Source of the DNA: Planctomycetes bacterium GWF2_42_9
GTDB lineage: Bacteria; Planctomycetota; Phycisphaerae; Sedimentisphaerales; UBA12454
DNA: 35,633 nucleotides
NCBI GenBank assembly: GCA_001825675.1
Contig: MHYA01000040.1
Coordinates: 7,147 to 42,779, forward strand
Direction of reading: 5' to 3'
Positions within the stretch are counted from its first letter, which is position 1. Each line of letters starts with the position of its first letter. The position numbers and the translations under genes were made by a program. The notes beneath the pieces are model-generated. The model had not been told where the DNA came from. It ran no database searches and saw only the letters and a program-made list of their open reading frames with translations. Positions 26,627 through 35,489 of the stretch are shown here, piece after piece.

Positions 26627-27787
26627 ATGAATAAGATGTTTAAAGTGCTATTGCTGATTGAAACATCAGAAATGTACGGCCAAAGATTATTGCGTGGAAT
26701 TGTTAAATATTCTCAATTTTATGGCCCTTGGACATTCTATACCGAAATACCATTATATCGGCGAACACGCAACGAAACAAAAATGTCTGCCCTGCAAATG
26801 GGCTGCAATGGAGTTATTACCTATCTGCCTAATAGTAAAATTCATGTTAAAGATGTTATTGGCAATTTGCCGGCGGTAGTGTTTCATGGTACTGTAGAAA
26901 TTCCAACATTGGATTCATCCGTTGGTGTTATAAGCGATTTTGAAAAAACGGGGTGTATGGGAGCGGAATATTTACTCCGCCGTGGTTTTAAAAATTTTGC
27001 ATACTGCGGGTTTAAACGAATGTATTGGTCTGACGCACGTGGCGAAAGTTTTGTCAGAGAAATTAAGAAAGCCGGATTTGCTACACATTGTTATTTTTAT
27101 ATTCCATTTGCAAATAAAGATAAGAGCAATGTCTGTTTAGCGGATTGGTTAAAATCGTTGCCCAAGCCAATTGGGTTGATGGCGTGTAATGATGATGTTG
27201 GACAGCAGGTAATCAATATTTGTCAAATAGAAAACATTTTTGTGCCGGATGAAATCGCGGTTCTTGGTGTTGATGATGACGATTTAATTTGCGGTTTGAC
27301 AAATCCGCCCATGTCCAGCGTTTCACTTGGTGCAGAGAAAGCAGGTTATGAAGCAGCCGAAGTTTTAGATAAACTTATGCTTAGAAAAAAAATTGGGGAA
27401 CACATAATTTTTATTAAACCGACTCATATTGTCAGCCGTCAATCAACGGAAATATTAGCGGTAGAAGATCAGGTTGTAGCAGAGGCCCTGCGGTTTATAC
27501 GCCTTAATTCAGAAAAAATGATTCAGGTTCTTGATGTTGTTAATTACATAGGGGTGTCACGCACAACCTTATCTGAACGATTTTTAAAAAATATGGGTCA
27601 TTCTATTCATGATGAGATTAAGCACGTCAGAAATAACAGAATTGCGAATTATCTAATTGATACAAACATGTCTATCTCAGATATAGCCATTAAGATGGGA
27701 TATACCGATGTTGGTCATATCTCCAGATATTTTAAATCTTATGAAGGTGTTAGCCCACAGACATATCGCGAAAAATATAAGTTATAA
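26627..27787 (+). CDS. XylR-type AraC-family transcription regulator
   Basis: 386 residues from ATG 26627; an in-frame TTG lies at 26612. The N-terminal about 270 residues resemble a LacI/periplasmic-binding-protein ligand domain as in E. coli XylR: KVLLLIETSEMYGQRLLRGI, then GVISDFEKTGCMGAEYLLRR and GLMACNDDVGQQVINIC, and IAVLGVDDDDLICGLTNPPM then SSV. The C-terminal about 100 residues form a double helix-turn-helix of AraC type: VVNYIGVSRTTLSERFLKN and MSISDIAIKMGYTDVGHISR followed by YFKSYEGVSPQTYR. It should bind an intracellular sugar and activate the locus. It is the last plus-strand gene and may act on the promoter before 1149. Confidence 0.88.
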   Translation: MNKMFKVLLLIETSEMYGQRLLRGIVKYSQFYGPWTFYTEIPLYRRTRNETKMSALQMGCNGVITYLPNSKIHVKDVIGNLPAVVFHGTVEIPTLDSSVGVISDFEKTGCMGAEYLLRRGFKNFAYCGFKRMYWSDARGESFVREIKKAGFATHCYFYIPFANKDKSNVCLADWLKSLPKPIGLMACNDDVGQQVINICQIENIFVPDEIAVLGVDDDDLICGLTNPPMSSVSLGAEKAGYEAAEVLDKLMLRKKIGEHIIFIKPTHIVSRQSTEILAVEDQVVAEALRFIRLNSEKMIQVLDVVNYIGVSRTTLSERFLKNMGHSIHDEIKHVRNNRIANYLIDTNMSISDIAIKMGYTDVGHISRYFKSYEGVSPQTYREKYKL

Positions 27788-27994
27788 TTGTGCATCTGTA
27801 AATGGCGAAGCAAAAGTGCGGCACTTCCTATAAAATTCTGTGAAGATGTATCATTTTCGCTGCTGCAGTGGAATTGATGATATTTTCGTAAGCGCCTTTG
27901 TCGCTGCCAAAAAAACCAATTTTTCTGTTATTATAAACCTTGCGTAAAGGAATCATACGTACTCATGGAATAGCATTCGGGAAAAATGTTTTTT

Positions 27995-30025
27995 TTACCG
28001 AAGCAATCCCCATGGACTGAACATAAAATACAGGGTCAGGGTCATCAGCACTATGATCACTCCTGCCGTCATCGCTGCTATGGAAGAATGAAGCTCGATT
28101 TTGGTATTCAATTTAAACTCGACCGGTTTGGTCAACGGCTTACCTAATGTTACAATTAGCATAAGAATCAGACACAATCCGAAACAGATAGCCATGCGGT
28201 TCAGGAATTGAACTTGAGGAACCGTAACCTTTAGTGCGCAATAAGAGACAATGCTTGTTAATAAGCCAAGAACACCTGAAAACCGCGGAGCTTTATGAAC
28301 CAGCAGCCCAAATACAAAGACCGCCAGAATACCCGGAGAAATGAAGCCCTGGCTTTCCTGAATAATCGTAAAGATACTGTTGCTGATTTTCGGATTGCCC
28401 AGCATCGGAGCCAGGCCGATCGCAATAACCGTGAATATCGTCACACAAAGACGTCCCAGCTTGACCGTTGCTTCCGGCGAGGCTTGCGGCGATAAGTATT
28501 TTTTGAAAATATCCATAGAAAATATCGTCGAAGCGGCATTCAGCATTGCCGCCAATGAACTTATTACTGCTCCGAGTAATGCCGCCAGCACAAAACCAAC
28601 AATTCCAACCCCCTGTGGTAGTACACGCCCCAACAACTGCGCCAGCGCCGTGTCATACTTGTAAGCGATAAATTTCTCTGTGGTGACCGCCGCACCGACC
28701 GCTTTTGCGGCTTCTTCTGTTTTGGAATTATACACATCAAGCTCCGCAGCAAGAGCTGGAAAGGCACTTTTCCATCCCTTGTCTTCGGAAATAAAGACGG
28801 TATATGGGGAAACGGATAATTCCTTGTATTTTTGCCGGCCAATCGGCAGAACATAGGTGTTGCCTGCTTTGGCAGCATTCTTGGCGTTTTCATCCGCATA
28901 CACAGCAATTACGAATTTACCTGAAGGCCAGGAGGCAATTTGCTCTTCCGTCGGCGACCGGTTCACCTGCACTAACTGGGTCGACGGATTAGCCATCGCA
29001 TATTTGGCAATAATCGGGGCATTATCTGAAACGGCATCTTTCTGCATGTTTCCGGAAAACAGGTTAAATGCGATAATGCCAGGAATAACGATCACAAATG
29101 GAATCAGCAGTTTCATAAACGCCGCAAACACAATGCCTTTTTGACCCTGAGCCAGTGAGGCCGAGCCTAATGTTCGCTGGGTAATATATTGATTCAGACC
29201 CCAGTAATAGAAATTCGGTATCCATAATCCCAGCAGCAGTGCCGTCCACGGCAGGATGGAATCGTTGGCCGGCAGGAACATATTCATACGCACTTTGTTC
29301 AACTCCCAGAACCGCTCGACGGAGCCGGTTCCTATGGCTAACGTTTTAATGGCAATAGCACCGGTTTTGACATCGGTCACCTGGGATGCCACTGTTGCGT
29401 TACCCAGTTTGTCAAAGGCGAAAAACATAATAATCGCCCCGCCTAATATAAGGGCACTGCCCTGAATTAAATCCGCCCAGGCACAGGCCTTTAAGCCGCC
29501 GGCAAATACATAAACACCTGCAATCAGACCGATGACTAGGGCGCCAATTTGCAAGTTGACGGTATAGCCCATCTGTGCTGCCAGCGATTTTATCGTTAAG
29601 GCTCCGGAATAAGTGACCGACCCAAGCAGCAACATATAAATCCCCAGCGTTGAGACCGCCATAATCAGGCGTGCCCACTGGTTGTAGCGGTACTCTAAAA
29701 ACTCCGGCATGGTGTAAATGCCGGCTTTAAGGAAATAGGGTAAAAAGCAGAATGCCACAACCACCAACGTAATGGCCGCCATCCATTCATAGCTGGCAAT
29801 GGCAAGGCCGACATGACTGGCGGCATTGCCGCTCATGCCAACGAATTGTTCTGTGGAAATATTCGCAGCAACCAGCGAAAAGCCGATCAGCCACCATTTC
29901 AGCCCTCGTCCGGCCAAAAAGTAATCTTCGCCGGATTTTTCATGGCGGCTTTTGAGCATCCCCAAGCTGATAACACTAATTACGAAGGCCACAAAAACGA
30001 TGATATCCCATAAACAGAAAACCAT
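27995..30025 (-). CDS. SGLT-like sodium:sugar symporter with large loop insertion
   Basis: 676 residues read from ATG at 30025, with AAAGGAATATAAAA upstream. SGEDYFLAGRGLKWWLIGFS, LVAANISTEQFVGMSG, YNQWARLIMAVSTLGIYMLL, GLNQYITQRTLGSASLAQGQ and AVISSLAAMLNAASTIFSMD define the sodium/glucose cotransporter branch of SSS. Between DNAPIIAKYA and AYKYDTALAQLLGRVLP, where family members run straight on, about 115 hydrophilic residues are inserted (about 337-455), with repeated Lys/Ala-rich parts. This loop would face the periplasm. The gene is convergent to the operon, visibly richer in G+C than its neighbours, and next to IS remnants, all hinting at separate acquisition. Role: sodium-driven monosaccharide uptake. 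Confidence 0.9.
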   Translation of the reverse strand: MVFCLWDIIVFVAFVISVISLGMLKSRHEKSGEDYFLAGRGLKWWLIGFSLVAANISTEQFVGMSGNAASHVGLAIASYEWMAAITLVVVAFCFLPYFLKAGIYTMPEFLEYRYNQWARLIMAVSTLGIYMLLLGSVTYSGALTIKSLAAQMGYTVNLQIGALVIGLIAGVYVFAGGLKACAWADLIQGSALILGGAIIMFFAFDKLGNATVASQVTDVKTGAIAIKTLAIGTGSVERFWELNKVRMNMFLPANDSILPWTALLLGLWIPNFYYWGLNQYITQRTLGSASLAQGQKGIVFAAFMKLLIPFVIVIPGIIAFNLFSGNMQKDAVSDNAPIIAKYAMANPSTQLVQVNRSPTEEQIASWPSGKFVIAVYADENAKNAAKAGNTYVLPIGRQKYKELSVSPYTVFISEDKGWKSAFPALAAELDVYNSKTEEAAKAVGAAVTTEKFIAYKYDTALAQLLGRVLPQGVGIVGFVLAALLGAVISSLAAMLNAASTIFSMDIFKKYLSPQASPEATVKLGRLCVTIFTVIAIGLAPMLGNPKISNSIFTIIQESQGFISPGILAVFVFGLLVHKAPRFSGVLGLLTSIVSYCALKVTVPQVQFLNRMAICFGLCLILMLIVTLGKPLTKPVEFKLNTKIELHSSIAAMTAGVIIVLMTLTLYFMFSPWGLLR

Positions 30026-30245
30026 TTTTATATTCCTTTAATAAATTTACAAAAAAATTACTCAATCAACCATGCATATCACATCAGTTCAACCCTCGAA
30101 TCCCACTCTGAAAGCACTAAGACAATTTTCTATAATAATACGACAAAGAAACTTGTACAGGATGATATCAGTATAATTGGTTTTACAGAATAAAGGCAAA
30201 ACAGGCCGATGATTTACCGAGAACGATATCGTCTTTGTATTATAA

Positions 30246-30262
30246 GAACTCTAACAAAATGA
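30246..30262 (+). repeat. Left terminal inverted repeat of the IS5-group remnant
   Basis: GAACTCTAACAAAATGA. The core CTCTAACAAAATGA (30249-30262) is repeated in inverse orientation at 30751-30764. TAA (30243-30245) immediately outside is one target-site copy. Confidence 0.85.
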
Positions 30263-30693
30263 GAAATTAGTTAAATGATTCCAACATATTTTAATATAGC
30301 CGATAGCCAAAAATGTCTCATGAATCTCAGAGCGTTTTTCATAACGGATTTTAAGTCGTCGATTCTGGTGCAGCCACGAGATACTACACTCAACAACCCA
30401 ACGATATATTCCAGAACACTGCCATTTTCTGTTCGACTTTGGTTGGCTTGTTGCAGTTTGTTCAACAGGGTGTGGGGTATCTTGTCCCATATACCGGCTT
30501 TTTGCCACTCATGTAGTCTTCTCCATCAGATCATTCCACACCCAATCATTGTTTTGAGAATGAATAAAATTTCGGTTAGAGCATCTCTGTTGGTGACTGG
30601 TTTTCGGCCAGGGTATCCGAATGTTCGTTTCCTCTTTGGCAGTATTGGCTCTATAATTTCCCATAATCTGCCATCAAGTGTGGGTTTTGCCAT
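30251..30693 (-). pseudogene. IS5-family transposase remnant, catalytic centre deleted
   Basis: From ATG 30693 (MAKPTLDGRLWEIIEPILPK) the frame gives the N-terminal domain up to IGCGMI, then an in-frame TGA at 30526-30528 where relatives have a sense codon, then WRRLHEWQKAGIWDKIPHTL and LNKLQQANQ in the same frame. The central DDE region is missing. The C-terminal block RWVVECSISWLHQNRRLKIR, YEKRSEIHETFLAIGY follows in another frame and ends with TAG at 30251-30253, inside the terminal repeat. The defects are therefore a nonsense codon, a large internal deletion and a frame change. Not functional. Confidence 0.85.
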
Positions 30694-30750
30694 GAGTAAC
30701 CTCCATGTCTTTGGGACACTCATGTTATCGGTTATAAATTTAATTTTCTT

Positions 30751-30768
30751 TCATTTTGTTAGAGGCTC
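30751..30768 (-). repeat. Right terminal inverted repeat of the IS5-group remnant
   Basis: Reads GAGCCTCTAACAAAATGA on the minus strand, differing from the left end by one substitution and one extra base in the outer five positions. TAA at 30769-30771 is the second target-site copy. Confidence 0.85.
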
Positions 30769-30771
30769 TAA

Positions 30772-30920
30772 GTTACCGCCGGCAAGTTTTTTCGCCAGCA
30801 ATAAAAGGACTCCTCCACAGAACTGCCGAACCGATAGTCCACTTGCCTGCCATGTCTCAAAGGCCATACGCCAGAACTGTTGCTGATCGCCATTAATTTC
30901 ATTTGCTTTACTCCTGATTT
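30772..30920 (-). pseudogene. IS66-family OrfA (accessory transposition protein) remnant
   Basis: On the minus strand SKANEINGDQQQFWRMAFET followed by WQASGLSVRQFC matches the opening of IS66 OrfA proteins. The next expected block, EESFYCWRKNLPAV, occurs directly after but in another frame, so a few residues (normally a REEGLS-like link) are deleted. The fragment ends at the TAA where the IS5-group element sits, which suggests that element inserted into or next to it. The downstream IS66 genes are not present on the other side. Non-functional. Confidence 0.7.
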
Positions 30921-31745
30921 TATCTCCAATTAGATCATAAGCACATTTTCTTGAGACTCGACAAGATACACTTGGCCAGAAGGATATTGGTGGATCATGT
31001 GATTGACTAAATAACCGCCGAGTTTTGCTAAACATTTTTCAATAGTATGCGATTCATCGTTTACAGGAACAAGATAATCGAGTAGCTCAAAGCAGGTGTG
31101 ATGGAAGATGGCAAGCCACTCAGTCATAATAATGTGGGCAAATATTAATTTTTGAAAGAGCATTAATGCAATATGTTGATCCAATCCAACTTTGCCCTCA
31201 ATGGGCAACACACCCTTTTAAACGCGGCTTTTTGCATTTCTAAACTACTTTTACACCTTTTGAAAAAATATTCTATCTCGGTATTTTTCTAACTAGCGGC
31301 AGCGTACTCACAAAAGCCATGGTAATATTGTTGCTATACGCACATATGTATCTTTCAGGTATTGACTTCCTCTTTTTGGTAAAATTCGCATGGTTGGTAC
31401 GGAAAAAGTTTCACGCCATAATTGCCATGCTGCCAGTCCGTTTCATTGCCACAGAACTGCTTATTTACGTCATCGAGTATTTGACCGCTTTAACGACCGC
31501 AGCGGGGCCTCCTCTGCTACTAGCAAAACTCCACCGCAAGTATTCCAAAGTATCTGCACGAACTTGCTTACGGGAGGAAATCTGCCCCCTCCTTTTTCCG
31601 CTAAGCTGAACTTGCCTGTGCTTAAAGATCACCGAGGTAGCCCCTTTGCCCTTCTGCTTGGGTAATTTAATTGCAGGCGGCACATTATTAATTTTTGAAA
31701 GTTTCCGCATTCCAATAAATTTTACCAAAACTGTCCAAAACCAGG
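30921..31745. other. Unassigned, probably decayed sequence between IS remnants and the six-hairpin gene
   Basis: Several short frames exist (30930-31211 minus, 93 residues; 31465-31728 minus, 87 residues; 31390-31665 plus, 91 residues). None has a recognisable domain, a good ribosome site or convincing composition, and they overlap each other in conflicting frames. The part at about 31430-31670 is richer in G+C and looks like formerly coding DNA, possibly more insertion-sequence debris. The minus-strand 93-residue frame (MLPIEGKVGLDQHIALMLFQ…) is the most protein-like but is unidentified. Confidence 0.45.
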
Positions 31746-34346
31746 TTAAGGGAGAACAGAAATTTCAATTGGCCAGCCGACAATTCCTCCCTGCCCTCCG
31801 TTGTCAGTCACATCCACAATTATACAATTGTTTTCACCTTTACGAACTAAGCTGGCCGGTATCCTATAAAGACGTTCATTGCCAACACCTTTTGTTTCTC
31901 CAACTTTGACGCCATTAAAATATGTTATATCATCATCTGCAATTTTATGTAACCTTAGCATCAAGTCATGCCCTTCCCAATCATAGGGAACAAGCACATG
32001 TTTTCTGAACCACATCCTTCCATCATAATCTTTATACTTTTCCTGAACGAACCACCAATAACTAAACTCTTCGATACGCTCCCAAAAACCTGGCAATTCG
32101 ACGAAATGTCCGCGTTCGGTCGTATGTTTATCGATAAATTCAGTGTCGAGGTGCTCGTTTTCGGTAGGCTGAGCCATCATCCAAAGTCCACGAAGGTCAA
32201 TGGTATCAGAAATATCGACAACAAACTTAGACTTTACTTCTTCACTGTTATTAGCTAAAACAGTAACAGGAATAACATATTTACCATAGTCTAAATTTGT
32301 TCTGCATTCAAAGATTGCTATAGTTTTAGTAACAGAAGATGGCAAACATACTATTGATTTATCATGTTTCTTTAAGATTAATCCTTCCGGAACATTCCAT
32401 TTTATCTTTAAATTAGATTTTTTTTTGGTATTATTTTTAAGTTTCAATTCAGCAAGTATTTGCTTCCCCGGATACATTGGTCGTACTGTGTGAAGCCTGG
32501 AAGGCTCGAATTCAATTTCATGTCCGGGTCTTATATCCAACCTTGATAATGATCCAATATTAACTACTTCATTATTATTATTCTTAAGTACGACCACAAA
32601 GTCCAGCCCGGATAGAGCGTAATCTTTAGAGTCTTCTGCACTTATTTCAAAAATATATTTCTGTTTATCTTTTTGGAATTTACAATTGTCATTAAATCCC
32701 TCAGATATTTTAGTCTTGGTCAACAGAGAAGGCTTCAGATCCGAAGATTTTACATTAATATTCAATATGGCCTTCTTGCCTGAAACAACATAATCTGGGC
32801 AATCAACTTCGATTAATTTATCGTCAGACATTACAACTTTTATAGAATGGCGTCCTTTGATATGCGACGGTATAAAGTTAATTGCTGGTTTTCCATCAAG
32901 CAAAAAAGATTTTATATTGCACCCACTTCCAATTACTTCAATATCAAATACTGCGTCTCTATAATGAATATTGTTTAAGGAAACACCGGATGAAAATTTT
33001 GCGGGGACAGATGGATGAACCCATAAACCTGTTGGGAAAAACCTAAACCCAAATAAACCTTTCATAATTGCCCCAGCATAGCCAGCCGCACTCCAAAGTT
33101 GGTAGTCTTTACCGGCACTGAGTCCATCAGGCAAAATCATATATTCTTTAAAAGTAAGTTTTAAGGCGGCTGACTGCGCAAGAACACAAAGACCTTTCAT
33201 CAATCTCTCTTCATTACCCATTCTGGCATTAGTAATAGACCAAAGTCCCTCAACAAAATGCCATACCGTTGAATCATGGAATGGCCAACGATTTCCATAA
33301 TATGGGTAGATAGTGGGAATGCCCCATTCGGTATCCGGAGCAGTGTTTAGCAGTTTTTCAATTTTTTCTTTTGAGGCAACACCAAATAAAATCGGAAGAA
33401 TTTGACCTAAGGCAGATGCTCTTTCGGTGGCTCTTTCGCTACCTCCGATTAAAAGCTGGCTGTACCAATTACGTGATTCGATCCACAGCTTTTCATTAAT
33501 ATTATCTTTAAGCAAATATGCTCTTCTTAAATATTTCTCCTGTTCTTTTTTTGGTTTTTTCAGAACAGCGGCCATCTCGGCCATAACTTTATTAGCTTCA
33601 TAGTGTATGGCGTTAGTACATGTTGACATAAGACTTGCATGCCCAGTTATTCTATCTGGATAACCGTTAGGGCCGTCATTAAACGTTGCCCCACCACCAT
33701 AAAGATTTTTTTCTGTATCAAATAACTTGTCTGTAGCCAGTTGAATACTTCTGTCCATATCATCATAATGAAGTTTAAGAAAATCTATATCACCAGTAAC
33801 TTTAACATATTCCCATACTGCCGGTATCAAAATAACAAAATCGCTCATTTCATAGGTAATGCCAAAATACACATCATGTATTTGTTCAGGATCAATAGTA
33901 CCTCCGGTATGGATATTATATTCAAGGGAGTCTTTTGTTAACTTGGGAAACAATATAGAGCTCGAAAGAATAGCTACATAACCAGTATCTCTAACCCATG
34001 GCGGACGGCCTGCGCTCGCATTTAAAACTCCTGTCTGTGGGTCAATATTTTTAATATAATCATCTATAGCCATCCTAAAAACAGCATTAAAAATTGGATA
34101 CTCCGATTTAAACTCGGGCATATCAGACAAATCATTCATAGGAGTCCATGTCACATTTTCTGGCCCTTTATCTGTACCATTTGAAATAATTTTCTCATCA
34201 ACTACTGTCGCCATTAGAGAACCCCTGACTACTGAATCGGGATAAATTACAAAAGAATCTGATTTATAAACAGTCTGTCGATCGTCTACTCCCTTAACAT
34301 CTGTAACATAGACAAAAATGACACATAAGAATAATAAATTCTTCAT
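31746..34346 (-). CDS. Exported six-hairpin (MGH1/GH63-like) glycosidase with Ig-like and GH2-type beta domains
   Basis: 866 residues from ATG 34346, preceded by AAAGGAGTTCTA. Signal peptide about 1-19 (NLLFLCVIFVYVTDVKG). An (alpha/alpha)6 barrel (about 80-470) follows, with GRPPWVRDTGYVAIL, GGGATFNDGPNGYPDRITGH and WPFHDSTVWHFVEGLWSITN, the acidic and aromatic blocks seen in GH63/MGH1-like enzymes and related rhamnosidase-type barrels. A beta domain, an Ig-like NEW3-type stretch (about 605-710; KNNTKKKSNLKIKWNVPEG) and a C-terminal jelly roll like the GH2 sugar-binding domain (LRGLWMMAQ…DGRMWFRKHVLVPYDWEGHD then LMLRLHKI; about 715-866) complete it. Placing the GH2-like domain last is unusual. 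The gene is separated from the operon by IS debris and transcribed oppositely. Exact substrate unknown. Confidence 0.75.
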   Translation of the reverse strand: MKNLLFLCVIFVYVTDVKGVDDRQTVYKSDSFVIYPDSVVRGSLMATVVDEKIISNGTDKGPENVTWTPMNDLSDMPEFKSEYPIFNAVFRMAIDDYIKNIDPQTGVLNASAGRPPWVRDTGYVAILSSSILFPKLTKDSLEYNIHTGGTIDPEQIHDVYFGITYEMSDFVILIPAVWEYVKVTGDIDFLKLHYDDMDRSIQLATDKLFDTEKNLYGGGATFNDGPNGYPDRITGHASLMSTCTNAIHYEANKVMAEMAAVLKKPKKEQEKYLRRAYLLKDNINEKLWIESRNWYSQLLIGGSERATERASALGQILPILFGVASKEKIEKLLNTAPDTEWGIPTIYPYYGNRWPFHDSTVWHFVEGLWSITNARMGNEERLMKGLCVLAQSAALKLTFKEYMILPDGLSAGKDYQLWSAAGYAGAIMKGLFGFRFFPTGLWVHPSVPAKFSSGVSLNNIHYRDAVFDIEVIGSGCNIKSFLLDGKPAINFIPSHIKGRHSIKVVMSDDKLIEVDCPDYVVSGKKAILNINVKSSDLKPSLLTKTKISEGFNDNCKFQKDKQKYIFEISAEDSKDYALSGLDFVVVLKNNNNEVVNIGSLSRLDIRPGHEIEFEPSRLHTVRPMYPGKQILAELKLKNNTKKKSNLKIKWNVPEGLILKKHDKSIVCLPSSVTKTIAIFECRTNLDYGKYVIPVTVLANNSEEVKSKFVVDISDTIDLRGLWMMAQPTENEHLDTEFIDKHTTERGHFVELPGFWERIEEFSYWWFVQEKYKDYDGRMWFRKHVLVPYDWEGHDLMLRLHKIADDDITYFNGVKVGETKGVGNERLYRIPASLVRKGENNCIIVDVTDNGGQGGIVGWPIEISVLP

Positions 34347-35287
34347 TAGAACTCCTTTTGAACTTTATTAACAATATTTGCTCTTACCATCTTGAACCTA
34401 GTATTTTTTAATAATTTTTTTTTGCGTCCATGCTGTACGAGATTACATTTTTTATCAGGTATACCACAATTTCTCTGTGGACTATCTGATTTTTTCTTTC
34501 TACTTGAAACATCCTTATGTCCGGATAATTTGTAGCAGAAACTCCATCCTGTGCATTCCTGTGCATTTAATAACGCTGCCAAGGGGGAGTGCCCTTCAAA
34601 AGCATTTCTATTTTAACTGAGCAGAAGCAAAGCCAAATGCCTCCGAAGAATGTTTTCTATATTAATTATATTTCTTACTTTTATAGTAAGCTTGTCTATC
34701 TGTGCGAATTGTCACCTTCCACTTACCGTATTTATCTGCTTTCGTTGAAACTTCCATAAAACACCAACTACCTTTAACTTTTTCACTAAGTTTTTAGTCT
34801 ATCACCATATAGCAATATTAGTTTTTTGTTGCAACACCATATTGTCAAAAAAATTTAGGGCATCTAGCATTTGCATGCAGTTTATGGTCAGAACAAATAA
34901 AATCAAAGTTATAAGTTTGTGCATAAAACACCTTAACAATTTTAATTTTCAATAAGTATAATTGATTTTGGGCAAATGACATATATTACCTTTTATTCAA
35001 CTGCTGACACGGAGATTTTTCGCCTTCTGGCTTAAAACAAAGTTCAGATTATAACAGTTGCTCCCCACAAACTATACGCCATAATTATCAATAAAACCGC
35101 CATTTTAACCAAAAATCAAGGGTTTGCTTCTCCTTATATTTGAACTGCTGACACTTGTGTTTTCAATGGCAAATTGAAAAGACTATAATTTTGACTACTT
35201 AGATCTTCTAAAAAAAATAAAAGAGTATCAACGTTTATAGCAGATAACATGAGTAAACAGATATTTGTTACAAAAAAGGAGCGGGCC
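34347..35287. other. AT-rich gene-poor region
   Basis: No supported gene. A 78-residue minus-strand frame at 34346-34582 runs into the ribosome site of the six-hairpin gene and has a Lys-rich composition without known motifs, so it is treated as chance. This part should hold that gene's promoter. A 10-bp tandem CTGTGCATTC lies near 34549-34567, and a 12-base direct repeat occurs at 34999 and 35143. Nothing else stands out. Confidence 0.5.
34999..35154 (+). repeat. Pair of 12-base direct repeats AACTGCTGACAC
   Basis: AACTGCTGACAC occurs at 34999-35010 and again at 35143-35154, 144 bp apart, each preceded by TT(C/G). The DNA between is not otherwise repeated. It could mark the edges of a lost or small mobile unit, or be chance. 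Confidence 0.4.
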
Positions 35288-35398
35288 ATGGTAGATGAAA
35301 TGCTAAAAACTTGGATAAGCAAACGATTCAATAGTTTTATATGTCGTAGGTTGTATAATATAAAACTTGTTTTTATCCAATCTCTGCAGCGCCGATAA
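35288..35398 (+). CDS. Possible 36-residue small protein
   Basis: AAAAAAGGAGCGGGCC is a near-ideal ribosome site in front of ATG 35288; the frame runs MVDEMLKTWISKRFNSFICR to TAA at 35396-35398. The product is short, basic and without known motifs. The stop lies inside the 35384-35421 hairpin. The only support is the ribosome site and the hairpin, so it may be chance or the remnant of a longer gene. Confidence 0.2.
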   Translation: MVDEMLKTWISKRFNSFICRRLYNIKLVFIQSLQRR

Positions 35399-35421
35399 TG
35401 AGGTTGCACCATGCGCTGCAG
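35384..35421 (+). terminator. Hairpin with 9-bp perfect GC-rich stem
   Basis: CTGCAGCGC (35384-35392) pairs exactly with GCGCTGCAG (35413-35421) across a 20-base loop. No T tract follows, so a rho-independent terminator is only one reading; a recombination or protein-binding site is another. It stands out in an AT-rich surrounding. Confidence 0.35.
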
Positions 35422-35489
35422 CATACAGCTGCGAGGCGTCGCAAGGTCTCGCAATTGAAATTTTCGAAGTCGGATTTAAGCCTTTATTT

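Larger units (their letters stand above)
30246..30768 (-). mobile_element. Internally deleted IS5-group element with intact ends (523 bp)
   Basis: The two ends are inverted copies. The left end reads GAACTCTAACAAAATGA from 30246. The right end, read inward on the minus strand from 30768, is GAGCCTCTAACAAAATGA. They share a 14-bp perfect core (CTCTAACAAAATGA). Direct TAA copies flank both sides (30243-30245 and 30769-30771), fitting the 3-bp TNA duplication of IS5-group elements. Inside is a transposase remnant lacking its centre. Intact members of this group are roughly 850 bp, so some 300 bp are missing. With whole ends it could still be moved in trans by a full-length relative. Confidence 0.85.

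Noticed and set aside
27960-27994. Bidirectional terminator between the AraC gene and the convergent symporter
   Set aside because: Only a 5-bp TTCGG/CCGAA stem with a mismatch and an A/T-only continuation that overlaps the symporter's stop; too weak to call.
30275-30886. 203-residue plus-strand frame over the IS5-group remnant
   Set aside because: It is antisense to clear transposase sequence on the minus strand and shows no protein motif.
34346-34582. 78-residue minus-strand frame upstream of the six-hairpin gene
   Set aside because: It overlaps that gene's ribosome site and start and has no recognisable domain.
35384-35460. tRNA or integron attC site
   Set aside because: No cloverleaf with T-loop sequence could be drawn, and no attC-type R and L boxes or integrase gene are seen.
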